Counted from the stretch's first letter, positions 1 to 13,841 are shown. The stretch: DNA of 43,228 nt from CAZMRF01 sp964568735 (GCA_964568735.1 CAZMRF010000043.1:1-43228); one strand, 5' to 3'. The notes: generated by a model from the letters alone, not told the origin. Program-made: numbers and translations.

Positions 1-382
1 ACAATCATGCGGAAGGTCCGCCGTTGTAAAGAAGCGTCAGAGGCAGGACACTAGCGACCCCTTGCGGCTCCCGCGTGAACGCGGGAGCCGCACACGTGTC
101 CAGGCGGCGGGATGCGAGGGTGATTGAGCTCGACGGGGACGGCCTCGAGCGCGTCCCTTCCGCCGCCGCGTGCCTGCCCCAGGAGATCGCTGGCACACCG
201 TGACTTCCAGATCACTCCGATTGCATCGGGGCTGATGACGGGAGGGACAGGAGATGCTCCGGTGCGATTCGCTCCTGCGGGTCCGGTAGTTCGCGCTGAG
301 GAGCCCCCGCCGCATCCTCGCAATCCGCCAGGCAGTGGTTCGCCAGCGCATCCGGCCGCCAGAGTTGCGGCGGATCCTCGAG
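1..382. other. Region without a supported gene
   Basis: The first 382 bases hold no reading frame that I can defend. The open frames here are arginine- and proline-rich and look like high-GC shadows. The only clear structure is the perfect stem-loop listed separately. The region lies downstream of the minus-strand permease gene, whose TAG stop is at 383-385, so it may be the 3' flank of the respiratory operon. Confidence 0.5.
63..92. repeat. Perfect 13-bp stem-loop
   Basis: Bases 63-75 and 80-92 are exact inverted complements around a TGAA loop, giving a very G+C-rich 13-bp stem. No T-run follows on either strand, so it is not a canonical intrinsic terminator. It could still act as a 3'-end stabiliser or terminator for the minus-strand operon ending at 383. 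Only the structure is seen; the role is inferred. Confidence 0.6.
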
Positions 383-1447
383 CTATCCGACGACGAGCCC
401 GCCGAGTGCGGCGACGAGGAAGGTTCCCACTCCGAGGGCGAGAGCGTAGCGTGTGCCCGTCATCCGGCGCAGCGTGAAGAGCGAGGGAAGGTTGATCGCG
501 GGCCCCGCGACGAGGAGCGCCACGGCGGCGCCCGCCGGCGCTCCGGCCGCGAGCAGGCCCAGGGCGAGGGGAATCTCCGCGAAGGTGGGGAGCGCGACGA
601 GCACGCTCACGAGCGCCACCAGCAGGATGACGGCCACGCCCGTGGCCCCGCCGGCCAGGCTGCTCATCGGGACGAACTCGATGAGGAACGACGAGAGGAC
701 GACGCCGAGAAAGATCAGCGGGAGGGTCGTCACGCCGAGCCGGAGCACCTCCTGCCCGAAGGTGCGAAGGGCGAGGACGGGGCCGCCCTCGCCGGCAGAC
801 TCGAGCGCGCACTCCGAGGGGGCCGCCCCCGTCGCTGCCACGTAGCGCGCGGCGAGCGCGCTCACACCGAAGACGAGGACGATGGCCAGCGCCATCCGGG
901 TGAAGGCGATGCCCGGAGCGAACAGCATGAACGTGAGCGCCAGCGCCGCGGGATTGAGAGCCGGCGCCGCCAGGAGCAGCGCGCTGGCAGGCCCCGCCTT
1001 CCGAGTGCGCTCATGGATCGCCGCGAAGACCGGCGCGACGCAGCAGGAGCAGAGCATGAGAGGCGCCCCGGCCAGACCTCCCAGCAACTGCGAGCGGACG
1101 GGCGAGCCGCCCAGGAGCGTCGCGATCCAGGCTGACGGGATGAGGGCGCGGACGGCCGCGCCAATCAGGACGCCGAAGACCAGCGCAGGCCACACGATGG
1201 CGAGGTAGTTGAGCGTCCGGGCGAAGGGCCGGACCTGCGTGGGAAGCGGCGCCGTCGAGAGGGCCTCGGCCCTGGGCGCGAGGACGTGAGTCTGCTGGAC
1301 GCGGGCGATCGTCGCGAGCGAACCGCTCGTCTTGTAGGTGATGAGGGCCCCGACGAGGGCGAGCAGCACCAGGACCGGGAAGATCCACCTCCTGACCCTC
1401 TTCTCACTGCCCGTCGCCGCCACGGGTGCAGGCGTCCCGTCGCGCAT
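383..1447 (-). CDS. DUF318-family membrane permease
   Basis: A 354-residue polytopic membrane protein of the DUF318/ArsP_1-like permease family, members of which are implicated in metal or metalloid efflux. An N-terminal transmembrane helix (about 21-39) is followed by two similar multi-helix halves. The first half carries the cysteine motif C133-S-C135-C136 inside a membrane segment, a hallmark of this family; the second half has a proline-rich counterpart (LPTFAEIPLAL). The ATG has AGGA seven bases upstream. It is the last gene on the minus strand of the respiratory island, 71 bp after the TorD-like chaperone, so it may be the tail of that operon or a separate unit. The substrate cannot be read from the sequence. 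Confidence 0.8.
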   Translation of the reverse strand: MRDGTPAPVAATGSEKRVRRWIFPVLVLLALVGALITYKTSGSLATIARVQQTHVLAPRAEALSTAPLPTQVRPFARTLNYLAIVWPALVFGVLIGAAVRALIPSAWIATLLGGSPVRSQLLGGLAGAPLMLCSCCVAPVFAAIHERTRKAGPASALLLAAPALNPAALALTFMLFAPGIAFTRMALAIVLVFGVSALAARYVAATGAAPSECALESAGEGGPVLALRTFGQEVLRLGVTTLPLIFLGVVLSSFLIEFVPMSSLAGGATGVAVILLVALVSVLVALPTFAEIPLALGLLAAGAPAGAAVALLVAGPAINLPSLFTLRRMTGTRYALALGVGTFLVAALGGLVVG

Positions 1448-1490
1448 GGCGGAATCCTAGCAGATGGCGGGGGTGCGGCACCGCGCGCGA

Positions 1491-1505
1491 GGTTGAGCCT
1501 CAACC
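1491..1505. repeat. Short perfect palindrome between chaperone and permease
   Basis: Two 7-base arms (GGTTGAG and CTCAACC) flank a single C in the 71-bp gap between the chaperone stop and the permease start. It could be an operator or a hairpin separating the permease from the operon. No T-tract follows and no function is shown. Confidence 0.35.
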
Positions 1506-1518
1506 GCGGTCGCTCGTC

Positions 1519-2091
1519 CTAGGCCGCCACCCGTTTCAGGAGAACGGAGATCGCCTGCTCGAGGTGGCCGCCGGTCCCCTGCAGGCGCCCCGAAAGCCCC
1601 TCGACGAAGGGGCGCAGGCGCTCATCGATGAAGCGCTCGCGAGCCCGCGCCGTCGTCCCGGCCGCCTCCTCGTCATCCGCCAGGCGGGCCATCGCCTCCT
1701 TGAGGAGCAGGTAGCCGGCGAAACCCGACTCGACGGCGATGTGATCAGGAGGATCCTCCGCGCGCGGGCGGTAGGCGAAGGCTTCGTACCAGGCGGACAG
1801 GTCGGCAAGCAGCCGCGACGGATCTTCCATCGTCCTGTAGGCCACCTCGCGGGGAGAGGCGTAGCCGCCCGGTCCGAGAGCCTTCAAGTACGCCCCCTCC
1901 GTGGCCCTGCGAGCCTCCAGCGCCGCTGCGCTGAGTGAGGGATCTGCGACCTCGCGTGCGAGCAGCTCGATCTCCTCCAGCCAGCCTGCGCGCGGGCGCT
2001 CGAGCAGAATCCCCAGCACGCGCCACGCCGCGGCCTCGCGGAGCTGTTCTCCGATGCGGCACGGCACGGGGTCGATCGCCGTCCCGTTCAT
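1519..2091 (-). CDS. TorD/NarJ-like molybdoenzyme assembly chaperone
   Basis: A 190-residue all-helical protein without a signal peptide, matching the TorD/DmsD/NarJ family of cytoplasmic chaperones that bind the catalytic subunit, assist molybdenum-cofactor insertion and hold back TAT export until folding is complete. The start at 2091 is chosen because its ATG overlaps the TGA of the upstream gamma-subunit gene in an ATGA junction; a longer in-frame extension to 2244 lies entirely inside that gene and is low-complexity. Position after alpha, beta and gamma subunit genes is the usual place for this chaperone in NarGHJI, DdhABDC and SerABDC-type operons. Family assignment rests on size, composition and context more than on a single motif. 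Confidence 0.82.
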   Translation of the reverse strand: MNGTAIDPVPCRIGEQLREAAAWRVLGILLERPRAGWLEEIELLAREVADPSLSAAALEARRATEGAYLKALGPGGYASPREVAYRTMEDPSRLLADLSAWYEAFAYRPRAEDPPDHIAVESGFAGYLLLKEAMARLADDEEAAGTTARARERFIDERLRPFVEGLSGRLQGTGGHLEQAISVLLKRVAA

Positions 2092-2948
2092 TGCCGTCCC
2101 TCCACGGCGAGCGGGATCCACGCCGTTCGCATCTTCCTCGAGCCGGCTTCCTGGTTCGTCCCCTCCCAGACGGCGAAGGCCACCTGCGCGCGCCCTCCGC
2201 CGCCGAGCACCTCGGGAAGCGGCCGGGAGAGAACCACGCTCCATCCTCCCTCGCCTCTGATGCCGAGTCCCTCCGAGGTACTCGTCCCCGCGGGGCGGAT
2301 CGTCCCCGGCCCCTCGGCGATGAGGTCCTCGACCGGCTTGTCGCGGGGACCCGCCATCCGGTTCCCGAGCGCGCGGGCAGGGGCGTACCGATCCTCCATC
2401 TCCTTCTGGGCCTGAGAGCCGGGCGGCAGCGAGGCTGCCTCGAAGGGATAGTGATCGACTGCGGCGTTGGGATAGAGCTCACGGATCGTGTCGGACCGCC
2501 CGTCCACCGTCGCCTGCCAGAAGGCGCGCCAGTAGGTGATCTCGACCGCGCGCCCCGTCTCTCCCATCTGCGGCGCCGGGAGGTCCGCCGTGATCTGTGC
2601 CGGGAGCTGCACTGCGCAGGCGTCGCCGAATCGCGCGGCGCCCGGGAGATCGTCGCGCGAGAGGTCGGCCCACTCGAGTCGGAAGGCGATGCGCGAGCCG
2701 TCCGTGATCGCCTGCACGCGGACCTCTTTCGTCGATGGCGCGAGCAGGCGCGGCTCGACCATGTCCTGCAGGATGAGCGGAGCCACGTGCAGGGGCGCCT
2801 TCCTCCAGGCCGCATCGCCGGGGTCGACGGGAACGGCAGCGGCGCGCATCACTGCCACCTCGGCCGGCGAAGGCGGGGGCGCGCCCGAGCACGAAACCAC
2901 GAGAGAAGCAGCGCCCGCAACTACCAGGAGCGCGAGTGCCGCCCTCAT
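2088..2948 (-). CDS. Heme-b gamma subunit of a type II DMSO-reductase-family enzyme
   Basis: A 286-residue exported protein resembling the ethylbenzene dehydrogenase/DMS dehydrogenase/selenate reductase gamma subunit, which binds one heme b and links the Fe-S subunit to a periplasmic electron carrier. In this family the heme ligands are a Met and a Lys; a lysine occurs in the C-terminal SRKMRTAW segment. Residues 1-20 form a signal sequence ending V17-V18-S19-C20, a plausible lipobox, so this subunit may be lipid-anchored, unlike the soluble gamma subunits usually described. The ATG overlaps the beta-subunit TGA (ATGA) and the stop overlaps the chaperone ATG in the same way. The longer frame reaching 4112 is a shadow of the beta gene. 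Confidence 0.82.
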   Translation of the reverse strand: MRAALALLVVAGAASLVVSCSGAPPPSPAEVAVMRAAAVPVDPGDAAWRKAPLHVAPLILQDMVEPRLLAPSTKEVRVQAITDGSRIAFRLEWADLSRDDLPGAARFGDACAVQLPAQITADLPAPQMGETGRAVEITYWRAFWQATVDGRSDTIRELYPNAAVDHYPFEAASLPPGSQAQKEMEDRYAPARALGNRMAGPRDKPVEDLIAEGPGTIRPAGTSTSEGLGIRGEGGWSVVLSRPLPEVLGGGGRAQVAFAVWEGTNQEAGSRKMRTAWIPLAVEGRQ

Positions 2949-4071
2949 GGCACGTTCGTCCTTGCGACGTTGCGCGCCGCGTCGAAGGCCTCGCGGATGT
3001 AGACGGGCTCCGTCAGCGGGACCCGGATGATCTCCCCGCCCTGCTCGTCGTAGCCGAGCATCGTCTCTTCCTGGCGCTTCCAGCGGAAGACGATCTTCTC
3101 GGTGGAGCCGAAAAGGGTCAGCAGACCGGCGAGATCCCGATCCTCCGGCGCCTTCTGGTAGGTCTGGAGCGCCGCGTCGACCCCCGGGCCGAACATCTGC
3201 CGCAGGTACGGGCGCGGGGCGTGGATGGGGGGGATGTAGTAGACGTTCGGCTCGAGTCCGAACTGCGGAAAGAGCGGCAGCGCGACCTTGCGCACGTGGA
3301 CCAGGTAGTCGATGGGGTTGTCCTCGCGCGCCTCCTCGGGCTTCGAGACGAAGCCTGCGAAGCGGATCTTCCCGATGCAGTTGACGAAGCACTGGGGCTG
3401 GAGCCCCTGCTCGATCTTCGGGAAGCAGCCGATGCACTTCTCGGAGGTGCCCGTCATCGGGTTGCCGAAGACCTTCTTGTAGGGACAGGCCTCGACGCAC
3501 TCGCGGTATCCGCGGCACCGCCCCTGATCGACCAGGACGATCCCGTCCTCGGGCCTCTTGTAGATCGATCCGCGCGGGCACGAGGCGAGGCAGGCCGGGT
3601 AGGTGCAGTGATTGCAGATCCTGGCGAGGTAGAAGAACCAGGCCATGTGCGGCACCTGGAGGTGCGCTCCTTTCTGGATGCCGCCCGCGCAGTCGTCCTC
3701 GCCCACGTTCGGGTAGGCGTAGTCGTGGTCGTCGGGGCGCCACCCCACGACCCGCTCGCCCGCGGCCGCCGCCTCGAAGAGCGTGCGTCCTTCGTACGTC
3801 GAGCCGTTCCAGCTCTGCGCTCCCAGCTTGTCCAGCAGCTTCACGTCCCATCCGAGCGGGTAGAACCCGTAGGGCTTGGTCTCCACGTTGTTCCAGAGCA
3901 TGTACTCCTGCCCCTTGCCCGAGGTCCACGTGGTCTTGCAGGCCAGCGTGCAGGTCTGGCAGGCGATGCACTTGTTGATGTCGAAGACCGCGGCGAACTG
4001 GCGCTTCGGGCGCGCCTCCGGGTACCAGTAGGCCATCTCGCGGCCGATCTGCCAGTTGTGGACTCGGGCCA

Positions 4072-4072
<1 letters not shown>
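2945..4072 (-). CDS. NarH-like four-cluster Fe-S beta subunit
   Basis: A 375-residue electron-transfer subunit with four cysteine groups for four Fe-S clusters: C35/C38/C41/C45, C153/C156/C161/C165, C186/C192/C196, and C213/C216/C228/C232. The third group reads CRGYREC, so the position of the usual fourth ligand is Tyr189. NarH has Trp at the matching place (CRGWRMC) and carries a [3Fe-4S] cluster there, so the same is expected here. It has no signal peptide and would be exported by hitch-hiking with the TAT-bearing alpha subunit, as in other periplasmic type II enzymes. The start overlaps the alpha stop as TGATG and has an AGGGAGGT ribosome site about nine bases upstream. It passes electrons between the molybdenum centre and heme b of gamma. 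Confidence 0.92.
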
Positions 4073-7526
<3,454 letters not shown>

Positions 7527-7530
<4 letters not shown>

Positions 7531-9200
7531 GGCTTGATCTCCCATGTGCGGATGAAGGACACGATGGCCTCGATCTCGGGCTCGGACAGCATCTGGTGCG
7601 TGGTGGAGGTGGTGATGAAGGCCGGCATCGAGGTGTTCCTCCGCCCCCGGCGGATCGTCTCGACCAGGTAGGTGTCGGAGGCGGAGCTCAGGAGGACCGG
7701 GTTCGACAGAGCCGTCCCCTCCTTCCCCTCTCCTCGCTCGCCATGACAGACGGCGCAGTTGTCCGCGAAGAGACGCTCCCCCGACGCCGGATCCGCCGTC
7801 ACCCAGCGCGCGGCCTTCGTCTCGGGGAGCCAGTCCGTGCCGCCCATCTCGCGGAGATAGCCGACCACGGCGCTGATCTCATCGGGGCGCAATCCTCCTT
7901 CCTTCTCCCCCCACGCCGGCATGCGGCGGCCGGGCCTGCCATGCCTGATGGTCTCGGTGATGAAGCCATCCGATGCGACCTGGAGGAAATCGGGGTTCGC
8001 GATCGCGGGGAAGGCGGTCAGACCCGGATAGCGCATCCCCTCGCCCAGCGGCCCATGGCAGGCGGCGCAGAAGGAGCCGTACAGCGTGGTGCCGTCGGTC
8101 GCGAACTCACGCTCGTCGAACCGCTCCGCGCGGATCCGGTCCTTCGGCCAGAAAGCCTCGGGAAGCCCGGCGCGCCTGAGCGACATCATGTAGAAGACGA
8201 GCGTCCCGATCTCATCCTCGGTGAGGCCCAGCACCGGCATCGCGGAGCCCGGCACGACGCTCGCCGGCGCCCGGAAGTGCTCGGCGAGCCACGAGGGGAA
8301 GGTCTTCGGTCCAGGCACGTGCGTGAAGTCCAGGCGTCCCGGATCCCGTTCTCCGACGCGCGTCAGCTCCGGGCCGTCGTCGCCGCCGACGCCCCCCAGC
8401 TTGTGGCAGCCTCGGCAGCCCCGCGAATGGAAGAGCGCCTTGGCCTCGACGAGACCGGGCGCGCCGACGCGCGACGCGAGGTAGGTCTTCACCGCGGCCA
8501 GATCCCCCTCGGGGATCTCCCCGAACGAGTCCTTCCACGGGCCCGAGGAGGCTGCCGCGTGCGTCCCGAGGTGCTTCTCGTACCAGCCGGCGCCTTTTCC
8601 GGTGATGCCTGAACGAGAGAGGTCGCCGCCGTCGATGCCGGCGGCGGCTCCGGGGCGCGTCGTGCCGCCGCGTCCATCCATGCGATGGCAGGAGAGGCAG
8701 TCGTACCGGTCGAAGAGATCGCGGCCCCTGAAGAGCTGCCCCTCATCCGGCACCGCCAGGTGCGTGTGACAGCTCCCGCAGCCGGCGAAGGCGTAGTCCC
8801 TGGGCACCATCGGGAGCGGCCAGTGCTCCACATCGCCGTGAGCGTCCGCCTCGTCCGTGGCCCGCCCCTGGCCTCCGTGGCAGACCACGCAGCCGTACTC
8901 CGCAGGGTCGTGCCCCACGTCGGGGTGGCGGCCGAAGACGCGGTCGCCTTCGATGGGCGCCTCTCCGGGGGCCATGCCGACGTGGCAGGTGACGCATCGA
9001 TCGGTCGCCCCCATGGCGGGGATCACGATCTGTCTGAGTTGCAGGCTGAACTCGGAGCCGGCGTCGGCCGGAAGCGCCGCGCGGTATCGCGCCTGGAGCT
9101 GTCTCCAGCCCCGCTGGACGTTCTCCTGCCACGCCGCGAAGACGAGGACGCCCAGCGTCAGCAGGCTCGACACCAGGAGCAGGAGCTTGTTCGCGCGCAT
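7527..9200 (-). CDS. Membrane-anchored seven-heme cytochrome c
   Basis: A 557-residue c-type cytochrome. Residues 5-23 form one N-terminal transmembrane helix or uncleaved signal anchor; the rest would be periplasmic. Seven CxxCH heme sites start at residues 69, 104, 141, 168, 262, 378 and 482. The first four are closely spaced, like a tetraheme module; the last three are spread as mono-heme cytochrome c domains, each followed by a likely axial Met (M321 in GSAMP, M428 in RRMPAW, M525 in TSMPAF). It sits between cytochrome b and the molybdoenzyme, six bases after the cytochrome b stop and overlapping the alpha start. Inferred role: electron bridge between the bc complex and the periplasmic enzyme. 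Confidence 0.93.
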
Positions 9201-9206
9201 GGCCGT

Positions 9207-10765
<1,559 letters not shown>

Positions 10766-10769
<4 letters not shown>

Positions 10770-11266
10770 GCCTCGGCTCTCCAGTCCGGCGAGACGGGCG
10801 TCCCCTCGTCCACGATGTAGATGCCGGCGCCCTGCTTCTTGACGGAGAGGCAGGCCAGCCGCTTGGGCGCCGGCCCTCGCGTCACGGTGCCGTCCTGCGC
10901 GAAGCGGGAGCCGTGGCAGGGGCAGTGGAAGCCGTCGGCCTCCTTCTTCACGATGCACCCGAGGTGCGTGCAGATGGTGGAGACGGCGTAGACACCGCCC
11001 TCGTCCCGGAAGATCGCGACCGATCGCCCCGGCGGAACCAGCGCCGTGCCCGGCGCCAGCGACTCCGGCAGGTTCACGCGGAACTTCCTCGACGGCGACG
11101 GCAGGACGGCGGCCTTCGGAAGGCGCGCCATGCCGACGACGGCGAAGATCAGGGCCGAAGCGGCCGACCACATTGCAGCGAGTCCGAGGAAGTCACGCCG
11201 TGAAGGCTGCTGGGGATCGAGGCGCGACGGCGCCACGGAGGGTTGCGCGGCCGGCCGGGTCGTCAT
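10766..11266 (-). CDS. Rieske [2Fe-2S] protein with TAT signal
   Basis: A 166-residue Rieske iron-sulfur subunit. The two cluster motifs are C99-T-H101-L-G-C104 and C115-P-C117-H118; C99, H101, C115 and H118 bind the cluster, and C104/C117 form the expected disulfide. The N-terminus has a twin-arginine motif (SRRDFLG) before one transmembrane helix (about 34-48), as in Rieske subunits kept in the membrane by their signal anchor. The start at 11266 gives an ATGA overlap with the preceding gene and has GGAG six bases upstream; in-frame ATGs at 11272 and 11278 are less well spaced. It forms the bc-complex core with the downstream cytochrome b. Confidence 0.94.
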
Positions 11267-13194
11267 GGGCATCTCCATGCCGTGCTGAAAGTGATCCTCT
11301 CCATCGTGATCGCCTCGACCGGGCAGCGCTGCTCGCAGAGCGCGCAGCGGATGCAGCGGTCCTCGTCCTTGAGGATCGCGGAGCCTTCGGAGGGACCCGC
11401 GCCGGGGCCGAGGGCCTCTTGGAGCACCGCGTCGAGGCCGGGCGCGGGTGCGAGATCTTCGAGGGCGACCAGCTTGAGGCAGGCCGTGGGGCAGACGTCC
11501 ACGCAGCCGCCGCAGAGAACGCAGCGCCGGCCATCGAAGACGGGCGTGACGCCGCAGTCGAGGCATCGCGACGCCTCGCGGCGGGCCTCGTCCCGGCCGT
11601 ATCCCAGCTCCACGAGCGCGCGCGGATCGGCGAGCCGCTCCTCGACAGATCGCGCGCGCATCTCCACGCGACGGATCCCCTCGTAGCCCGCCTCCCTCCG
11701 ATAGCGCTCGAGCGGCCATTGCGCCTCGACCATGAGCGGCTCGATCGCGTGGCCGGTCACGTGCTCGTAGATGGAGCGGGCCGCCTTCTTCCCTGAGGCG
11801 ACGGCGTCGATGAGGAGCCTCGTGCCGTGGGCCAGATCTCCGGCCACGAAGACTCCCGGCGCCGTCGTCCTCAGGGTGGCCGGGTCCACTCTGGGCCAGC
11901 CCGGCCTGAGCTGCTCGATGTCCTCGCCGCCCTGCTGGAGGAAGGAGAGATCCGTGGCCTGCCCGGCTGCGAGGAGGATCGTGTCGCAGGCGACGGTCTG
12001 CTGCTGCGTGTCGTCGAAGACAGGGGCGAAGCGCCGCTGCTCGTCGTAGACATGGAGGCACCGCCTCAGCCTCACGCCGGTGACGCTCCCCTGCCCATCG
12101 CGCGTGATCTCGAGCGGGCCCCATCCGTTCAGCCGCTCGATACCCTCTTCGTCGCCCTCCAGGATCTCGAGCGTGTCAGCGGGCATCTCTTCGAGTGTCT
12201 CGAGCGAGACGAGACGGACACGCTGCGTGCCGGGGAGGCGGGCCGCGGTGCGCGCCGTGTCGAGCGCCGCCTGGCGAACGACCGTCCGCGCAACGTCGTA
12301 GGCGACATTGCCGCCTCCGATGACGACGACGTCGGCTCCGAGATCACTCGGCTCGCCCAGCGAGGCCGAGCGAAGGAAATCCACGCCACCAAAGACGCGC
12401 GGCCCCCTTTCGCCCGGGAGGTTCAATCCGCGCGCACGCTTGGCGCCCACCGCGATCAGGACGGCGGCGAAGTCTCGCCGCAGGTCGGTGAAGGAGACGT
12501 CTTTCCCCACCGTCCTGCCGCAGCGGATCTCGACGCCGAGCGCCTCGATGACGGCGATCTCGTTGCGGATCAGGTCGCGTGGAAGCCGGTACTCCGGCAC
12601 GCCGAGCGCGAGCATTCCGGCCGCGACGGGCTCGGTCTCGAAGACGACGGGGCGGAAACCCATCAGGGCCAGGTCGTGGGCGGCGGCGAGCCCCGCGGGG
12701 CCGGCGCCGATGATGGCCACCGCGACGCCGTCCACCTTTTTCAGCTCACCCGGGATGGAGGACTTGAGCAGTGCCGCCATCTCGTCCGCGTCGGCGCACA
12801 CGGAGGGGGTCCACGCCCGGAGGGAGCGGAGCACCTCCTCCGGGGGATGCGCCTCGACGCCGGAATCCTCGCAGGCAACGCGCTTCAGCGCGCGAATGGC
12901 GATCGGCCGATCGGTGCCGACGAAGCGGCCTTCATCATCGAGCCGCGGGACCTTGCCTCGCCGGCAGGCCGCCTCGCAGGGCGCCCCGCAGATCCGGCCG
13001 CAGATCGAGGCGAACGGGTTCGGCCCCCGCGCGATCAGGTAGGCTTCCTCGAAGCGCCCCTCGGCTATCGCGCGGACGTAGCCGCGGGCGTCGGTGTTGA
13101 CCGGGCAGGCTCGCTGACATGAGACGAGCGAGCGATGGTACCCATCGCCCGGTAGCTCCACCCGGATTCCAGCCGACTCGGCGCCTGGGATCAT
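11263..13194 (-). CDS. GltD-like FAD/Fe-S oxidoreductase with C-terminal ferredoxin domain
   Basis: A 643-residue flavoprotein of the glutamate-synthase small-chain (GltD)-like family. It has N-terminal cysteines for [4Fe-4S] clusters (C26, C30, and C65/C69/C73/C77), an FAD-binding glycine motif (IIGAGPAGLAAA, about 161-172), an NAD(P)-binding motif (VVVIGGGNVAYDVA) and two ferredoxin-type cysteine sets in the last 100 residues (CLDCG, CVLCGGC...CP, CIRCALCEQRCP). No glutaminase or large synthase subunit gene is adjacent, so a role in glutamate synthesis is unlikely; such proteins often move electrons between NAD(P)H and Fe-S or quinone partners. It is the first gene of the respiratory operon, its stop overlapping the Rieske start. 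A palindrome centred about 44 bases upstream of its ATG leaves little room for a leader. Confidence 0.85.
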   Translation of the reverse strand: MIPGAESAGIRVELPGDGYHRSLVSCQRACPVNTDARGYVRAIAEGRFEEAYLIARGPNPFASICGRICGAPCEAACRRGKVPRLDDEGRFVGTDRPIAIRALKRVACEDSGVEAHPPEEVLRSLRAWTPSVCADADEMAALLKSSIPGELKKVDGVAVAIIGAGPAGLAAAHDLALMGFRPVVFETEPVAAGMLALGVPEYRLPRDLIRNEIAVIEALGVEIRCGRTVGKDVSFTDLRRDFAAVLIAVGAKRARGLNLPGERGPRVFGGVDFLRSASLGEPSDLGADVVVIGGGNVAYDVARTVVRQAALDTARTAARLPGTQRVRLVSLETLEEMPADTLEILEGDEEGIERLNGWGPLEITRDGQGSVTGVRLRRCLHVYDEQRRFAPVFDDTQQQTVACDTILLAAGQATDLSFLQQGGEDIEQLRPGWPRVDPATLRTTAPGVFVAGDLAHGTRLLIDAVASGKKAARSIYEHVTGHAIEPLMVEAQWPLERYRREAGYEGIRRVEMRARSVEERLADPRALVELGYGRDEARREASRCLDCGVTPVFDGRRCVLCGGCVDVCPTACLKLVALEDLAPAPGLDAVLQEALGPGAGPSEGSAILKDEDRCIRCALCEQRCPVEAITMERITFSTAWRCP

Positions 13195-13231
13195 GACCCG
13201 TCCAACCTACAGACCAGGCCGGAGGAGCGGC

Positions 13232-13245
13232 ATGATCTAGGTCAT
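13232..13245 (-). promoter_or_regulatory. Fnr/Crp-type palindrome upstream of the respiratory operon
   Basis: The 14-mer ATGATCTAGGTCAT is a near-perfect dyad of the TGAT-N4-GTCA form bound by Fnr/Dnr-class regulators. Its centre is about 44 bases before the ATG of the GltD-like gene, the first gene of the operon. If it acts at the common class II position (-41.5), transcription would start almost at the start codon. It closely resembles the dyad upstream of the hemerythrin gene. Binding by the regulator at 13842-14555 is inferred. Confidence 0.6.
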
Positions 13246-13247
13246 AT

Positions 13248-13715
13248 TCAGAAGGACTTCATCTGCTGCACCAGCTCGGCGAGCCGGCCCGGCGGGACCA
13301 TCTGGTCCGACATCGGGTAGAGGATCCGCTCTTCCTTGGCGTTGTGCTCCGAGAGGAGAGCCACCAGCGCGGATCGCAGTGGCTCGAAGGCCTCGGGAGC
13401 TGGCGGCTCGCCAGTGAAGAGATCCTGGATCTCGCCCAGGAGCCGCTGGATCTCGAGGTGCTCGCTGCGCATGACGCCGGTGGGCCCGCCTGAGCTGCCC
13501 AGCCCCGTAGCCTCCTCGAAGGCGGGGAATAGGAGCTCCTCCTCGATCTTGATGTGGCGAAGCAGCCCCACACGGAACTCTCCGTAGAGAGCGGCGGCTT
13601 CCTTCAGGCTGCCCGCCTGCACGAGCGCCTTGCAGCGCCCCATCAAGGCATCGAGCCGGCGATGATCTCCCTGCAAGTAGTCGGTGACGGTCTCGGTCTG
13701 CCCCTTCGTCGGCAT
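13248..13715 (-). CDS. Hemerythrin-like (HHE) cation-binding protein
   Basis: A 155-residue helical protein of the hemerythrin HHE family, whose members bind a di-iron site and sense or carry oxygen, or handle NO and iron. Conserved His/Glu positions are visible in GDHRRLDALM, LRHIKIEEELLFPAF, SEHLEIQRLL and SEHNAKEERILYPM, covering the four-helix bundle. The start at 13715 (MPTKGQ) has a strong GGGAGGA ribosome site seven bases upstream; an earlier in-frame ATG at 13745 does not. It lies between the Crp/Fnr regulator and the respiratory operon on the same strand with its own upstream palindrome, which suggests co-regulation and a role in oxygen or nitrogen-oxide stress during anaerobic respiration. 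Confidence 0.85.
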   Translation of the reverse strand: MPTKGQTETVTDYLQGDHRRLDALMGRCKALVQAGSLKEAAALYGEFRVGLLRHIKIEEELLFPAFEEATGLGSSGGPTGVMRSEHLEIQRLLGEIQDLFTGEPPAPEAFEPLRSALVALLSEHNAKEERILYPMSDQMVPPGRLAELVQQMKSF

Positions 13716-13779
13716 GGTCTTCCTCCCGTTGTGTTCGATCGGCACGGGAGTCAGCGTAGGGCCAACCGTGCGGGGCCGG

Positions 13780-13795
13780 TATGACGGCGGTCATA
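13780..13795 (-). promoter_or_regulatory. Perfect Fnr/Crp-type palindrome upstream of hemerythrin gene
   Basis: TATGAC and GTCATA form perfect 6-base arms around a GGCG spacer, the half-site spacing of Fnr-family operators. It lies in the 126-bp gap between the regulator gene's 3' end and the hemerythrin start, with its centre about 72 bases upstream of the start codon. That allows a class II promoter with a leader of roughly 30 bases. The near-identical site upstream of the respiratory operon supports a shared regulator. Confidence 0.68.
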
Positions 13796-13841
13796 GGATG
13801 CCCACGATCCGGGTGCGCACACTCCGTCGTGGCGGGACCGG

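Noticed and set aside
11263..13194. Interpretation of the flavoprotein as a true glutamate synthase small subunit
   Set aside because: No large subunit gene is nearby, it carries extra ferredoxin domains, and it is coupled to a Rieske gene.
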